A stretch of DNA of 7,534 bases from Flammeovirgaceae bacterium (GCA_947457025.1 CANGUI010000083.1:1-7534); one strand, 5' to 3'. Counted from the first letter of the stretch, positions 1-7,406 are shown. Numbers and translations are program-made. The notes: generated by a model from the sequence alone, not told the origin.

Positions 1-1116
1 CACCGGTGATATCACTTTCGTGCGATCGCTTCCCGCTGTGCGAGCCAATGAAGGCCCCATGCGGTCGGCCAGGGCGGGATCGTTGTACGTAACCGGATAC
101 ATGATTTGAATGTTCACGTCGGCCCGGGCACCGGCGCTCTCCGCGATGCGGGAGGCGGTTTGGCCGATGCGGCGGTGAATGTCTTTGCGCATGTCTTCGT
201 CAAAACTGCGAATGGTGCCGATCATATTTACTTCTTCCGGAATGATGTTGCCGCGGTTGCCGCCGTGGATGCTGCCAATGGTCACCACGGCCGCCCCCTT
301 CGTTAGTTCTGCCTGACGGCTCACCACCGTTTGCAGACCCGACACCACCTGCGAGGCCACCACAATCGGATCCACGCTGTCCCACGGCGTGGCGCCGTGG
401 GCACCGAGGCCCATGATTTTGATGGCCAACCCATCGACCGCTGCCATCAGGCTGCCGGGGCGGTACGACAGTTGCCCGGAGGGCATGAGGGACTGAATGT
501 GCAGCCCGAAGATCACATCTACTTTCGGATTGGCGAGCACACCTTCCTTCACCATCAGCTCGGCACCGGCGGGTGCTTCTTCAGCCGGCACTCCTTCTTC
601 AGCCGGCTGAAAAATGAACTTCACAGTGCCGCGTAGCGCGCTCTTGTGCCGGGTCAGTACCTCAGCCACAGTCATGAGAATGGCCATGTGCGCGTCATGT
701 CCGCAGGCATGCATCACACCGGACTCCTGACCTGCGAGGGTGGCGCGTTCTTTAGATAGAAAAGGCAGGCTGTTGCGCTCGGTGATGGGCAGGCCGTCCA
801 TATCCGCGCGGAGCGCAACCACCGGCCCGGGCTTGCCACCCTTGAGCAGTGCCACAATGCCCGTTTTGGCCACCGGATGCTGAACCTCCAGTCCGAGTTT
901 TTTCAGGTGTGCGACAATGTAGGCGCTGGTCTTTACTTCCTGATTCGAAAGCTCCGGGTATTGATGAAAATAACGGCGCCAGGTGATGAGTTGTGGTTCG
1001 AGGCTGCTCGCCTGTTGATCGAGTTGGGTTTGCAGGTTGGCAGGCACCTGGGCCTGCGCGAGGGCCATCCCCAACAGGCAGATGGCCGCGACGCGGATCG
1101 GTGGGAGATTTTTCAT
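1..1116 (-). CDS. Exported M20-family amidohydrolase (metal-dependent amide hydrolase), C-terminus cut by window edge
   Basis: The frame is open without a stop from an ATG at 1116 to base 1, giving 372 residues. The family is usually about 430, so roughly the last 60 are missing. Residues 1-22 look like a signal peptide (basic start, hydrophobic AAICLLGMALA, then AQA), which suggests periplasmic or secreted action. Family motifs are in order: YFHQYPELS (49-57), ALRADMDGLP (101-110, Asp105), HACGHDAHM (136-144, metal ligands Cys138 and His140), FQPAEEG (169-175, catalytic and metal Glu173/Glu174), GLHI (204-207, His206) and the dimerisation-domain signature GAHGATPWDSVDP (238-250). The last expected metal His lies beyond the edge. 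Relatives (HipO, IAA-amino-acid hydrolases, N-acyl-amino-acid carboxypeptidases) hydrolyse amide bonds of N-acylated amino acids using two metals; the exact substrate here is unknown. It starts 69 bases after the symporter stop with no promoter seen between, so it is probably co-transcribed. An 18-base near-tandem repeat (576-611) makes the PAEEGVPAEE stretch. Confidence 0.93.
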   Translation of the reverse strand, partial: MKNLPPIRVAAICLLGMALAQAQVPANLQTQLDQQASSLEPQLITWRRYFHQYPELSNQEVKTSAYIVAHLKKLGLEVQHPVAKTGIVALLKGGKPGPVVALRADMDGLPITERNSLPFLSKERATLAGQESGVMHACGHDAHMAILMTVAEVLTRHKSALRGTVKFIFQPAEEGVPAEEAPAGAELMVKEGVLANPKVDVIFGLHIQSLMPSGQLSYRPGSLMAAVDGLAIKIMGLGAHGATPWDSVDPIVVASQVVSGLQTVVSRQAELTKGAAVVTIGSIHGGNRGNIIPEEVNMIGTIRSFDEDMRKDIHRRIGQTASRIAESAGARADVNIQIMYPVTYNDPALADRMGPSLARTAGSDRTKVISPV

Positions 1117-1185
1117 TCGAACAGGTAAAGTAGTGAAATCACGGCAAACAGCCAGCGCGTATTTGTACGGGTGGCGGCTGGCAAA

Positions 1186-2874
1186 TCAGGCAGCCAGCCA
1201 CCAGGGGCTGAACAGCAACCAGAGAAAAAGAACAGCAGCCACCAGGAACAAGGTGAGCAACAAGTCGGTGGTGAAGTTCGGGCTTCGCGGCGCCGCATCT
1301 TTGCGGTAGGTAACGAGTTCGAGCTGTTCGGCGGATTGCTGCGGAGCGGTGAGGCTGACCAACACGAGGATCACACTGCAAAACAGGAACAGGAACAAGG
1401 CAAAGTGCAGGAAGTTGATGCTGAGCAGAGTCTGCAACAGGCTCCCGGACGTGACCTCCAGCATGCCTTCTTTGGCCATAAACTCCGCTACCAATCGCGT
1501 TATGCCGAGCAGAAATCCCGACCAGAGCGCAACAATGGCCCCGCGGGCATTGATGCGCCGGTTGAACAGGCCGAGCAAAAACACCGCAGCGATGGGCGGC
1601 GAAATGTACGCCTGAATGCTTTGCAGATAGTGAAACATGCCACCCCCCATCAGGGTCTTCATAAACGGAATCCACGCGAGGCTCACCACCACCAGCACCA
1701 CCGTGGCAACCTGCCCCACCCAGACCAGCTGCTTTTCCGAAGCGTCCGGTTTAAACCGCTTGTAAAAGTCGATCGTGAATAAAGTGGATACCGAATTAAA
1801 AGCAGACGAGAGCGAACTCATCAGTGCAGCCAGCAGCGCCGCGATGGCGAGGCCCTTCAAGCCCACCGGCAGCAGCGTGGTAATCATCGCGGGCATCGCC
1901 TGGTCGGGATTATCGAGGGAATACACCAGCAACCCTTTTTTCATGAGCGCGTAGGCAATGATCCCTGGCAACAAAAAGATGAAGACGGGAAGCAACTTCA
2001 GAAAGCCCGCGAAAAGCGAGCCGCGGCGTGCTTCGCTGATGTCTTTTGCCGACAATACCTTTTGCACGATAAACTGATCCGTGCACCAGTACCAAACCCC
2101 CAGAATCGGTGCGCCAAACAGCATGCCGGTCCAGGGGTAGTTGGTGTCCGACATCGGGCGCCACATGTTGAAGAATTGCTGCACGCCCGGATTACCCGGT
2201 TGTGCGGAGGCAGCGGCAATCGTGTTGGTCATCTCACCCCATCCGCCCAGCTGATCGAGGCCTACAAATGTGACGGCAAGGGTGCCCGCCAGCAGGATAA
2301 AGGTCTGAATGAGATCGGTGTAAATGACTGCTGTGAGACCGCCCAGTACGGTATAAAATCCGGTCGAAAGCACGATGATGATGGCCCCCGTCCAGAAGGG
2401 AATGCCAAACATATCGAAGATCAGGGCCCCCGAAAAAATGATCAGCGAAATTTTGGTGAGCACATAGGCCAGGATGGAAACAACGGAGAGATACGTACGC
2501 GCCGCTGACGAGTAGCGAAGCTCCAGAAACTGGGGCATGGTGTATACGCCGGTTTTCAGATAGAAGGGAACGAACACCCATCCCAGTAAAATGAGCACCA
2601 GGGAAGCAAGAATTTCAAACTGCGCATTCGGCATGTCGGCCCGCGCTCCCGAGCCCGCGAGCCCAAGAATAATTTCCGAGCCGATATTGGATGCAAACAG
2701 CGCGGCGCCAATCACAAACCAACCTTCACTCTTACCAGATAGAAAGTAATCGACTGACGCTTTTGTATTCTGGCTGTGCTTGCGCCGGATGGTCGCCCAC
2801 CGCGCAATGAGGAGTACCACGGCAAAGTAGGCAAGCACAATGATCATGTCGGGAGTGGAGAGGGAGGAGTTCAT
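1186..2874 (-). CDS. SGLT-like sodium:solute symporter (SSS family)
   Basis: This 562-residue inner-membrane protein has about 14 hydrophobic segments by eye, the last near the C-terminus (about 536-561). It should couple Na+ entry to uptake of a sugar or sugar-like solute. SGLT-type hallmarks, numbered from the ATG at 2874, are ALFASNIGSE (58-67; Asn63 matches the sugar-binding Asn of vSGLT), LGWVFVPFYLKTGVYTMPQFL (about 97-117), YTVLGGLTAVIYTDLIQ (174-190), DQFIVQKVLSAK (266-277), ALMSSLSSAFNS (350-361; the Ser pair of the Na2 site) and YLQSIQAYISPPIAAVFLLG (416-435; the Gln of the sugar site). Correspondence to vSGLT/SGLT1 is from memory of the families, not a computed alignment. The frame extends to a TTG at 2901, but the ATG at 2874 fits the family start better. 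It begins 36 bases after the regulator stop and is followed by the amidohydrolase, so one operon is likely. Sugar, inositol or another polar solute are all possible substrates. Confidence 0.93.
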   Translation of the reverse strand: MNSSLSTPDMIIVLAYFAVVLLIARWATIRRKHSQNTKASVDYFLSGKSEGWFVIGAALFASNIGSEIILGLAGSGARADMPNAQFEILASLVLILLGWVFVPFYLKTGVYTMPQFLELRYSSAARTYLSVVSILAYVLTKISLIIFSGALIFDMFGIPFWTGAIIIVLSTGFYTVLGGLTAVIYTDLIQTFILLAGTLAVTFVGLDQLGGWGEMTNTIAAASAQPGNPGVQQFFNMWRPMSDTNYPWTGMLFGAPILGVWYWCTDQFIVQKVLSAKDISEARRGSLFAGFLKLLPVFIFLLPGIIAYALMKKGLLVYSLDNPDQAMPAMITTLLPVGLKGLAIAALLAALMSSLSSAFNSVSTLFTIDFYKRFKPDASEKQLVWVGQVATVVLVVVSLAWIPFMKTLMGGGMFHYLQSIQAYISPPIAAVFLLGLFNRRINARGAIVALWSGFLLGITRLVAEFMAKEGMLEVTSGSLLQTLLSINFLHFALFLFLFCSVILVLVSLTAPQQSAEQLELVTYRKDAAPRSPNFTTDLLLTLFLVAAVLFLWLLFSPWWLAA

Positions 2875-2910
2875 AGGATTTCGGACGTGGTTGGCGTACA
2901 AGTAATGGTT

Positions 2911-3765
2911 TTATGAATTGGAATACAAATGTCTTTTTTTGAAATGTATCGGATTTTCACGCGCGTACCGGTTGAAGGCCTTGTTGAAGTACGATAGGTT
3001 CGTAAACCCGCTTTCGAAACATGCTTCGGTGATCGTGTAGTCCTGAAGCAAAAGTTTTTTGGCCTGGTTGATGCGGTACTCGTTCACAAATTCGGTGAAG
3101 GTCATGTTTGTCATCTTCCGGAAATACCGGCAGAAGGCAGCCATGGAAAGACTGCATAATTCCGCCATCGTCTGCGGATTTATTTTTTCCTGGTAGTGAT
3201 CCTGCACATAGTGGTAAATCCGCTTCAGCCGCTGCTGCTCCTTGAGATTATACCGTTGGGCAACCGGGGCGACGTGCAGCGACTCGCTTTCGCTGCTTGT
3301 GGCGAGCATTTGAAAAATCTCGAGCAGGTGAACCAGTTGCCGGAAGTGGGACAAGCGGCCAAGTTCTTTCAGTTTCTCTCCGATGTGTTCTTTGGTGCGG
3401 CCGCGAAATGTAACCACGTGGCGTGCCCTGGCAAAGAGGTTGCGGATGTCCGAAAGTTCGGGGATCGTACGCAAGGCATCACTCAGAAAATCCTCCTTCA
3501 GCTGCACCACAATTTTTTCGTAGTGGGTGCGCAACCCGTAGTCGAAATTGAGATGTGGGATGTACGGCCCCATGAACACCAGGTCGCTGCCGTGGTAACG
3601 TGAAATGTGCTCGCCAATGTGCCGGGTGCCGTCCGCACCGGAGATGAAAATCAATTCATACTCAGGATGGTAGTGCCAGTAAAACAGGTCGTTAAGGCGC
3701 GGGTTTTTCAGGATCCGGAAAGAACTGCCCGCATCTGGCTTGACTTTCTCTAACTCAATTTTCAT
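2911..3765 (-). CDS. AraC-family transcriptional regulator with N-terminal cupin sensor domain
   Basis: Translated from the ATG at 3765, the protein is 284 residues, the normal length for the family. Residues about 20-95 form a cupin-like effector-binding domain, with WHYHPEYELIFI (30-41), GSDLVFMGPYIPHLNF (59-74) and the His31/His33/His71 set typical of this group. The C-terminus is the AraC DNA-binding domain: first helix-turn-helix about 197-220 (TMAELCSLSMAAFCRYFRK), second about 243-268 (TITEACFESGFTNLSYFNKAF), then NPIHFKK, the usual end of the fold. It probably senses a small organic ligand and controls the symporter-amidohydrolase operon it heads, and possibly the divergent dioxygenase-reductase pair. 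An ATG at 3771 (two codons longer) and a GTG at 3813 are alternative starts. The shorter start is chosen because the MKIELEKVKPDAGSSFR opening matches the usual beginning of this subfamily. The 5' leader carries a nested inverted repeat over the start codon. Confidence 0.92.
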   Translation of the reverse strand: MKIELEKVKPDAGSSFRILKNPRLNDLFYWHYHPEYELIFISGADGTRHIGEHISRYHGSDLVFMGPYIPHLNFDYGLRTHYEKIVVQLKEDFLSDALRTIPELSDIRNLFARARHVVTFRGRTKEHIGEKLKELGRLSHFRQLVHLLEIFQMLATSSESESLHVAPVAQRYNLKEQQRLKRIYHYVQDHYQEKINPQTMAELCSLSMAAFCRYFRKMTNMTFTEFVNEYRINQAKKLLLQDYTITEACFESGFTNLSYFNKAFNRYARENPIHFKKRHLYSNS

Positions 3766-3875
3766 TCCCATCTGGCATTCGGCTGAATTACCCGCCCCAG
3801 TTTCGATCACCACCCCGAAAGAGGTACTTTCTGCCGCCGCGTCGGGCCCACTCTTACGGGTAATTGGGATGGGAA
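3765..3875 (-). repeat. Nested inverted repeat in the leader of the AraC-type gene, distal arm on the start codon
   Basis: Two exact inverted pairs are nested. AATTACCCG (3786-3794) pairs with CGGGTAATT (3857-3865), and TTCCCAT (3765-3771) pairs with ATGGGAA (3869-3875). On the minus-strand transcript the 5' arms come first. The 3' outer arm is AUGGGAA, which contains the alternative start at 3771 and touches the chosen start at 3765. If transcription begins near 3905, the RNA could fold with a 9-bp inner helix and a 7-bp outer helix that hides the start codon. The inner loop is 62 bases, so the pairing is long-range. It could equally be a pair of DNA operator half-sites, or chance. Confidence 0.4.
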
Positions 3876-3910
3876 CAAACGCATCGGCAAAGTCTGGTCT
3901 GGTATTTATC

Positions 3911-3918
3911 CAAAACTA
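3911..3918 (-). promoter_or_regulatory. Candidate Bacteroidota -7 box for the regulator-symporter-amidohydrolase operon
   Basis: Read on the minus strand this is TAGTTTTG, a perfect match to the Bacteroidota primary-sigma -7 consensus TAnnTTTG. A TTTG (minus strand of 3943-3946) lies 24 bases upstream and could be the -33 element, though the spacing is somewhat long. Transcription would start near 3905, giving a leader of about 140 bases before the regulator start. Confidence 0.45.
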
Positions 3919-4005
3919 TACATTTTTACGGTTCAGAAGCTACAAAATATCAATACAGAACAAAAAAAGGCGATTGCAGGAGAACAACGGAATACTCGGC
4001 AGGCC

Positions 4006-4013
4006 TACTTTTG
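4006..4013 (+). promoter_or_regulatory. Candidate Bacteroidota -7 box for the dioxygenase-reductase operon
   Basis: TACTTTTG matches TAnnTTTG exactly. The predicted transcription start is about 4018-4020, just before the ATG at 4037, which supports that start over the longer open frame. No clear -33 TTTG is seen at the usual distance, as might be expected of a promoter needing an activator such as the divergent AraC-type protein. The two opposed -7 boxes are about 88 bases apart. Confidence 0.45.
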
Positions 4014-4036
4014 TTTTACGAAAACAGACTGTCTCT

Positions 4037-5011
4037 ATGGAAAAGCAAGCGACCATGGCCCCCACGATGGCACCGAATCAGAATCATAAGGAGATCCCCG
4101 GCAATCCTTCAACGGCAACGTCTAGCAGTTTAAAGCTGAACGACCGTACCAACGGCAAACCCTTGCGGGTCCTGAGCGAAGACGACTGGTCTTTTTGGGT
4201 AAATAACGGGTACATCGTAATCAGGCGTGCTGTGCCGCAGGAAAACTGCGACCGGCTGGCTGCCTTGCTGTGGGAGTTTGAAGAAAAGGATCCCCAGGAC
4301 ATGGGGACGTGGTACACGGCGCCCCGTGCTGAGATGAAAATGAAAGAGCTGGCCAACACCGGGATGGTTGAGATCTACAATCATCAGTACCTGTGGGACA
4401 ACCGGTCGGTGCAGCGCGTGTACGACGCCTTCGTGGATATCTGGGGTACCGAGAGACTCTGGGTCACGATTGATCGTGCCAAGCTGAATTTTCCGATCCG
4501 GCCCGGCTACGAATACAAAGCCTTCATTCACTGGGATTATGATCCGGAAACCAGGCCGGTCAACGTGCAGGGCGTGCTGGCGCTGGCAGATCAAACCGAT
4601 GAAGATATGGGAGGATTTCAGTGTATCCCGGAACTGTTCCGCACGTACGACATCTGGAAGAAGACGCAGCCGGCAGACCGCGATCGGTTCAAGCCCGATA
4701 CCACCGGGTTTACCCCCACGAAAGTGAAAATGGAAAAAGGGGATCTGCTCATTTTCAACAGCCTCCAACCTCATGGCATCCGGGCAAACAACTCGGGCAA
4801 TAAAGTGCGCATGGCGCAGTACATTTCCATGATGCCGGCGGAAGAAGAAAATGAAGCGATGCGGCAGTGGCGCATCAACTCGTGGAATAACCGGATCGCT
4901 CCGGATGGCTACGCCTTTCCCGGTGATCCGCGCAACTGGGAGCAGACCAAATATGGCCGTGCGGAACTCAACCCCCTCGGCAAAAAATTATTGGGGTTGG
5001 AGAAGTGGTAA
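4037..5011 (+). CDS. Phytanoyl-CoA dioxygenase (PhyH) family Fe(II)/2-oxoglutarate oxygenase
   Basis: The protein is 324 residues from the ATG at 4037. The PhyH double-stranded beta-helix core is recognisable: LSEDDWSFWVNNGYIVIRR (46-64) is the typical entry helix and strand, AFIHWDYDPE (162-171) has the HxD iron motif (His165, Asp167), and FNSLQPHGIRANNSGNKVRMA (240-260) has the distal iron ligand His246 and the Arg258 expected to bind the 2-oxoglutarate carboxylate. All catalytic residues are present, so an active cytoplasmic hydroxylase is expected; the substrate is unknown, and family members act on many small molecules besides acyl-CoA. Residues 1-45 are a polar, Met/Pro/Asn/Ser-rich tail with further in-frame ATGs at 4055 and 4067, so the true start may be slightly later. 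The open frame runs back to 3740, but that part overlaps the divergent regulator and its leader and looks non-coding. The aldo/keto reductase starts 22 bases after the TAA, which suggests one transcript. Confidence 0.92.
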   Translation: MEKQATMAPTMAPNQNHKEIPGNPSTATSSSLKLNDRTNGKPLRVLSEDDWSFWVNNGYIVIRRAVPQENCDRLAALLWEFEEKDPQDMGTWYTAPRAEMKMKELANTGMVEIYNHQYLWDNRSVQRVYDAFVDIWGTERLWVTIDRAKLNFPIRPGYEYKAFIHWDYDPETRPVNVQGVLALADQTDEDMGGFQCIPELFRTYDIWKKTQPADRDRFKPDTTGFTPTKVKMEKGDLLIFNSLQPHGIRANNSGNKVRMAQYISMMPAEEENEAMRQWRINSWNNRIAPDGYAFPGDPRNWEQTKYGRAELNPLGKKLLGLEKW

Positions 5012-5033
5012 TTGCCCGGCGCTGCAGCTGCAC

Positions 5034-5849
5034 ATGAATCAACTTTACACCGTTTTGAATACCGGCGCCCGCATGCCCCTGCTGGGATTGGGCGTGTACG
5101 ACATGTACGACCGCGAAGCCGAGGACGCTGTAGGCCGCGCTTTGGAAATCGGCTACCGCCTCATCGACACGGCGGCGATGTATAAAAACGAACGCGAGAT
5201 TGGCAATGCCATCCGCGCCAGTGGTGTACCTCGCCGCGACATTTTTCTCACCACAAAAGTGGCTGATGCCGATCAGGGGTATGAGGCCACGCTACGCGCC
5301 TTCGAGGAGAGCAGCCGGAAATTGAATTGCGACTACATTGACCTTTACCTCGTGCACTGGCCGATCCGCGCCCCCCTGAAAGACTCGTGGCGTGCGCTTG
5401 AACCCCTGTTCGCAGAAAAGCGGGTGCGCGCCATCGGGGTTGCTAACTACCTCGTGCCGTTTTTAACTGAACTGGATACATACAGTACCATCACCCCTGC
5501 CTTGAACCAGGTGGAGTTCAGTCCATATCTATTTCTCGAAGACCTGCTGCTGGAGTGCCGTCGCAGAACCATTCAGCTGCAGGCTTACACTCCCCTCGTG
5601 CGCGGGCAGCGCTTTTCCGATCCGAAGCTGCTCCGCATGGCGGAGAAATACGGTAAAACTCCCGCACAGATCATCCTGCGCTGGGCGCTGCAACTGGGCG
5701 TCTCCACCATTCCCAAGTCAGCAAACGCGGAGCGCCTGAAAGAAAATTTTAATGTGTTCGATTTTCAGATCGGCGCGGATGATATGAATGCCGTCAATGC
5801 CTTTCATGAAAACTTCCGCGTGGTGGACGATCCGATGGGATTGCTTTGA
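5034..5849 (+). CDS. Aldo/keto reductase (NAD(P)H-dependent oxidoreductase)
   Basis: A 271-residue soluble TIM-barrel oxidoreductase, the usual size of the bacterial DkgA-like AKR group. The catalytic tetrad is complete: Asp45 and Tyr50 in YRLIDTAAMYKNE (41-53), Lys75 in LTTKV (72-76) and His108 in DLYLVHWP (103-110). Other family signatures are NTGARMPLLGLGVYDM (9-24), GVANY (135-139, where GVSNF is more usual), NQVEFSPY (158-165) and the cofactor-phosphate segment IPKSANAERLKEN (226-238), which suggests NADPH. It would reduce an aldehyde or ketone to an alcohol, or the reverse. The frame is open back to 4851 inside the dioxygenase gene, but the ATG at 5034 opens exactly at the family's N-terminal beta-hairpin, so that start is used. 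No Shine-Dalgarno sequence is visible. Its position 22 bases after the PhyH gene suggests it acts on the same metabolite family; the substrate is not identifiable. Confidence 0.94.
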   Translation: MNQLYTVLNTGARMPLLGLGVYDMYDREAEDAVGRALEIGYRLIDTAAMYKNEREIGNAIRASGVPRRDIFLTTKVADADQGYEATLRAFEESSRKLNCDYIDLYLVHWPIRAPLKDSWRALEPLFAEKRVRAIGVANYLVPFLTELDTYSTITPALNQVEFSPYLFLEDLLLECRRRTIQLQAYTPLVRGQRFSDPKLLRMAEKYGKTPAQIILRWALQLGVSTIPKSANAERLKENFNVFDFQIGADDMNAVNAFHENFRVVDDPMGLL

Positions 5850-6100
5850 GTTTGCTAAACGCCTGACAGACTTTCTTTTGCAAGGCCTAGAGTGACCCGA
5901 ATTTACTCAGCGATGCTCCATTCTTGGCAGTGAATAAGAAAATTAACGTTTCGGACTACTGACCACCACCGAGATGGCAGCAGGCATCTACTCGGGAGCA
6001 GAGAAAATCAGTGACTTCGATTATACCTTTTGAAAAACAGACAAAGGCTTGGCTTTGCCCCCAGATCATCGGGTACACAATAACCGGTAATGGGCGGAGC
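5850..6100. other. Convergent intergenic stretch, no convincing gene
   Basis: This 251-base gap lies between the ends of the aldo/keto reductase (plus) and the phosphatase remnant (minus). The only open frame of note (ATG at 6011) runs into the phosphatase antisense and has no recognisable protein character. Weak hairpins occur: CCGAG 5969-5973 with CTCGG 5991-5995, and CAAAG 6042-6046 with CTTTG 6053-6057. The second, read on the minus strand, is followed within four bases by a short T-run and could be a poor terminator for the phosphatase. No strong bidirectional terminator was found. Confidence 0.6.
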
Positions 6101-7405
6101 TTATTTGGTGATGGTGATGGAATCAATCACTTGACTTTTGGCATCAATCTGTTTCAGAGAAAGAGTTTTGCTGTTGGTTTCAATCATTGTGAAAGAGTGG
6201 ATGTCTGAAATCATTTTTGCTGTGAAGGGCACCCAGTTATCCTGTGGTTCGTGTTTCCACATGAAGGGTTTTGCACTCAGCTCTTTGTCATACAGGCTTG
6301 CACCGCCTGCTCCGGTTACGATGTAAATTATCCCCTTGGGTTTTGTCTTGGTACTACCATCAAACTCCTGGTCGAGTGTAAATTTCCCGTCAACGCGACC
6401 CTCCTTTGAAATCAAATACTGCGATCCTGTGGAATCCTTCTTCGGCTCAAACGTAAGCGGAAAAGAACGTTGATAATTGTGCACATGACCGGTGAGTACC
6501 AGGTCTACGCCCAGTTGTTCCAGTGCAGGAGAAAGCAATCGCATCAGTTGATAATCATAATGCGCTTTACTGGAATTAAAGCCGGGTTGGTGATAGGCCA
6601 CAATTTTCCAATCAGCCTTACTGTTACCAAGATCTTTTGCTAGCCAGTCGATAATGGCGGGGTCAAGTGGATTAACATACGTATTGGCATCCAGGCATGC
6701 AATATGAACATTGCCGTGATCAAATGAGAAGTGAGTCATGCGTGGAAATCGTGGTTTTACCGCTTGTCGAAATGCATCAACTCGATCGGCTGGGCCTTTT
6801 ACCACAAGCGTTTCGTTTGGCATAGCGGCATTTAAAGGAAGGTCGTTATAGTAGAAGTAAGCTAATCCGTCAGGATACTTGGTCAGATCAGCGCTGTAAA
6901 TATCATGATTGCCCACTAGCATATAGAAAGGTATTGTTTTCATTATCGGAGAGCCGATCAACGTATCTGCGCTGGGCGCCGTATAATACGGGAAGAAATT
7001 TCTGCGGTATTCCTGTTCGCGCCCGCTGTTGTAGACATTATCGCCGGTTACCAAAACAAAATCCGGATGTTGTTGATAGACCAGCCAGGAAATCTTTGCC
7101 TGCTGCGAGGATCTTGCGCCACAATCACCAAAAATTGCGAAGCGTGTTTGAGGTTTTTTTGTGCGGGTGCGGAAAGACCGCCGGGTGATCTCCTCCCCAT
7201 TGCGCAGTACCCGGTATACGTACTCCTGATCGAACTTCAACCTCGATAACGCACTCCGGTAAAGAAGAGTTGATTTAACGCCCAACCGAAGTTGATTGAC
7301 GTTCACGTTGGCGGTCATCGCTTTTTTCGAAGAATCAAACGACGTTCCGGCTGCATACTCAACAATGAATTGGGCAGCAATACTGTCGGTTTGCCAGATA
7401 ATCAC
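6101..7405 (-). CDS. Purple-acid-phosphatase-like metallophosphoesterase, 5'-truncated next to an insertion sequence
   Basis: The remnant of 434 residues (from a GTG at 7405) keeps a full calcineurin-like phosphoesterase domain: GDCG (93-96, Asp94), GDNVY (121-125, Asp122 and Tyr125), GNHD (165-168, Asn166 and His167), AYHQPG (270-275, His272) and GHVHNYQR (306-313, His307 and His309). These are the two-metal ligands of purple acid phosphatases. Residues 1-85 resemble the fibronectin-like N-terminal PAP domain but begin inside a beta-strand (IIWQTDS, where intact relatives have a signal peptide, a GPYLQ-type segment and then a V-I-RW-T-like strand). There is no ATG before Met30 (7318), no signal peptide, and an in-frame TAG at 7420-7418, inside the presumed insertion-sequence end. 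About 30-45 N-terminal residues are therefore probably missing. Relatives are exported phosphomonoesterases; without export this copy is likely non-functional. Gene composition is more AT-rich than the genes to the left. Confidence 0.88.
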   Translation of the reverse strand: MIIWQTDSIAAQFIVEYAAGTSFDSSKKAMTANVNVNQLRLGVKSTLLYRSALSRLKFDQEYVYRVLRNGEEITRRSFRTRTKKPQTRFAIFGDCGARSSQQAKISWLVYQQHPDFVLVTGDNVYNSGREQEYRRNFFPYYTAPSADTLIGSPIMKTIPFYMLVGNHDIYSADLTKYPDGLAYFYYNDLPLNAAMPNETLVVKGPADRVDAFRQAVKPRFPRMTHFSFDHGNVHIACLDANTYVNPLDPAIIDWLAKDLGNSKADWKIVAYHQPGFNSSKAHYDYQLMRLLSPALEQLGVDLVLTGHVHNYQRSFPLTFEPKKDSTGSQYLISKEGRVDGKFTLDQEFDGSTKTKPKGIIYIVTGAGGASLYDKELSAKPFMWKHEPQDNWVPFTAKMISDIHSFTMIETNSKTLSLKQIDAKSQVIDSITITK

Positions 7406-7406
7406 T

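Noticed and set aside
106..1128. Several plus-strand open frames across the left end
   Set aside because: They are antisense to the uninterrupted M20 amidohydrolase frame, which has every family motif, and show no recognisable protein character.
1151..1182. GCCAGC/GCTGGC inverted pair after the symporter stop
   Set aside because: A 6-bp stem with a 20-base loop and no T-run; not a credible terminator, and the amidohydrolase probably remains in the operon.
1139..2581. Open frames of up to about 200 codons on both strands over the symporter
   Set aside because: High G+C creates long antisense and shifted frames; the symporter frame alone has membrane segments and family motifs.
3740..4036. 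N-terminal extension of the dioxygenase frame back to 3740
   Set aside because: It overlaps the divergent regulator and its leader, lies upstream of the promoter box at 4006-4013, and has no family similarity.
4130..4774. 214-codon minus-strand frame
   Set aside because: Antisense shadow of the PhyH gene, whose catalytic motifs are all in the plus frame.
4851..5033. Upstream extension of the aldo/keto reductase frame
   Set aside because: It lies in another frame of the dioxygenase gene; the family fold begins at the ATG at 5034.
6033..6057. Minus-strand hairpin CAAAG/CTTTG followed by a T-run, as a terminator
   Set aside because: The stem is only 5 bp with a 6-base loop, and the T-run starts four bases late; too weak to annotate on its own.
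6011..6326. Small plus-strand frames at 6011 and 6138
   Set aside because: They run antisense into the phosphatase C-terminus, without a promoter or recognisable domain.
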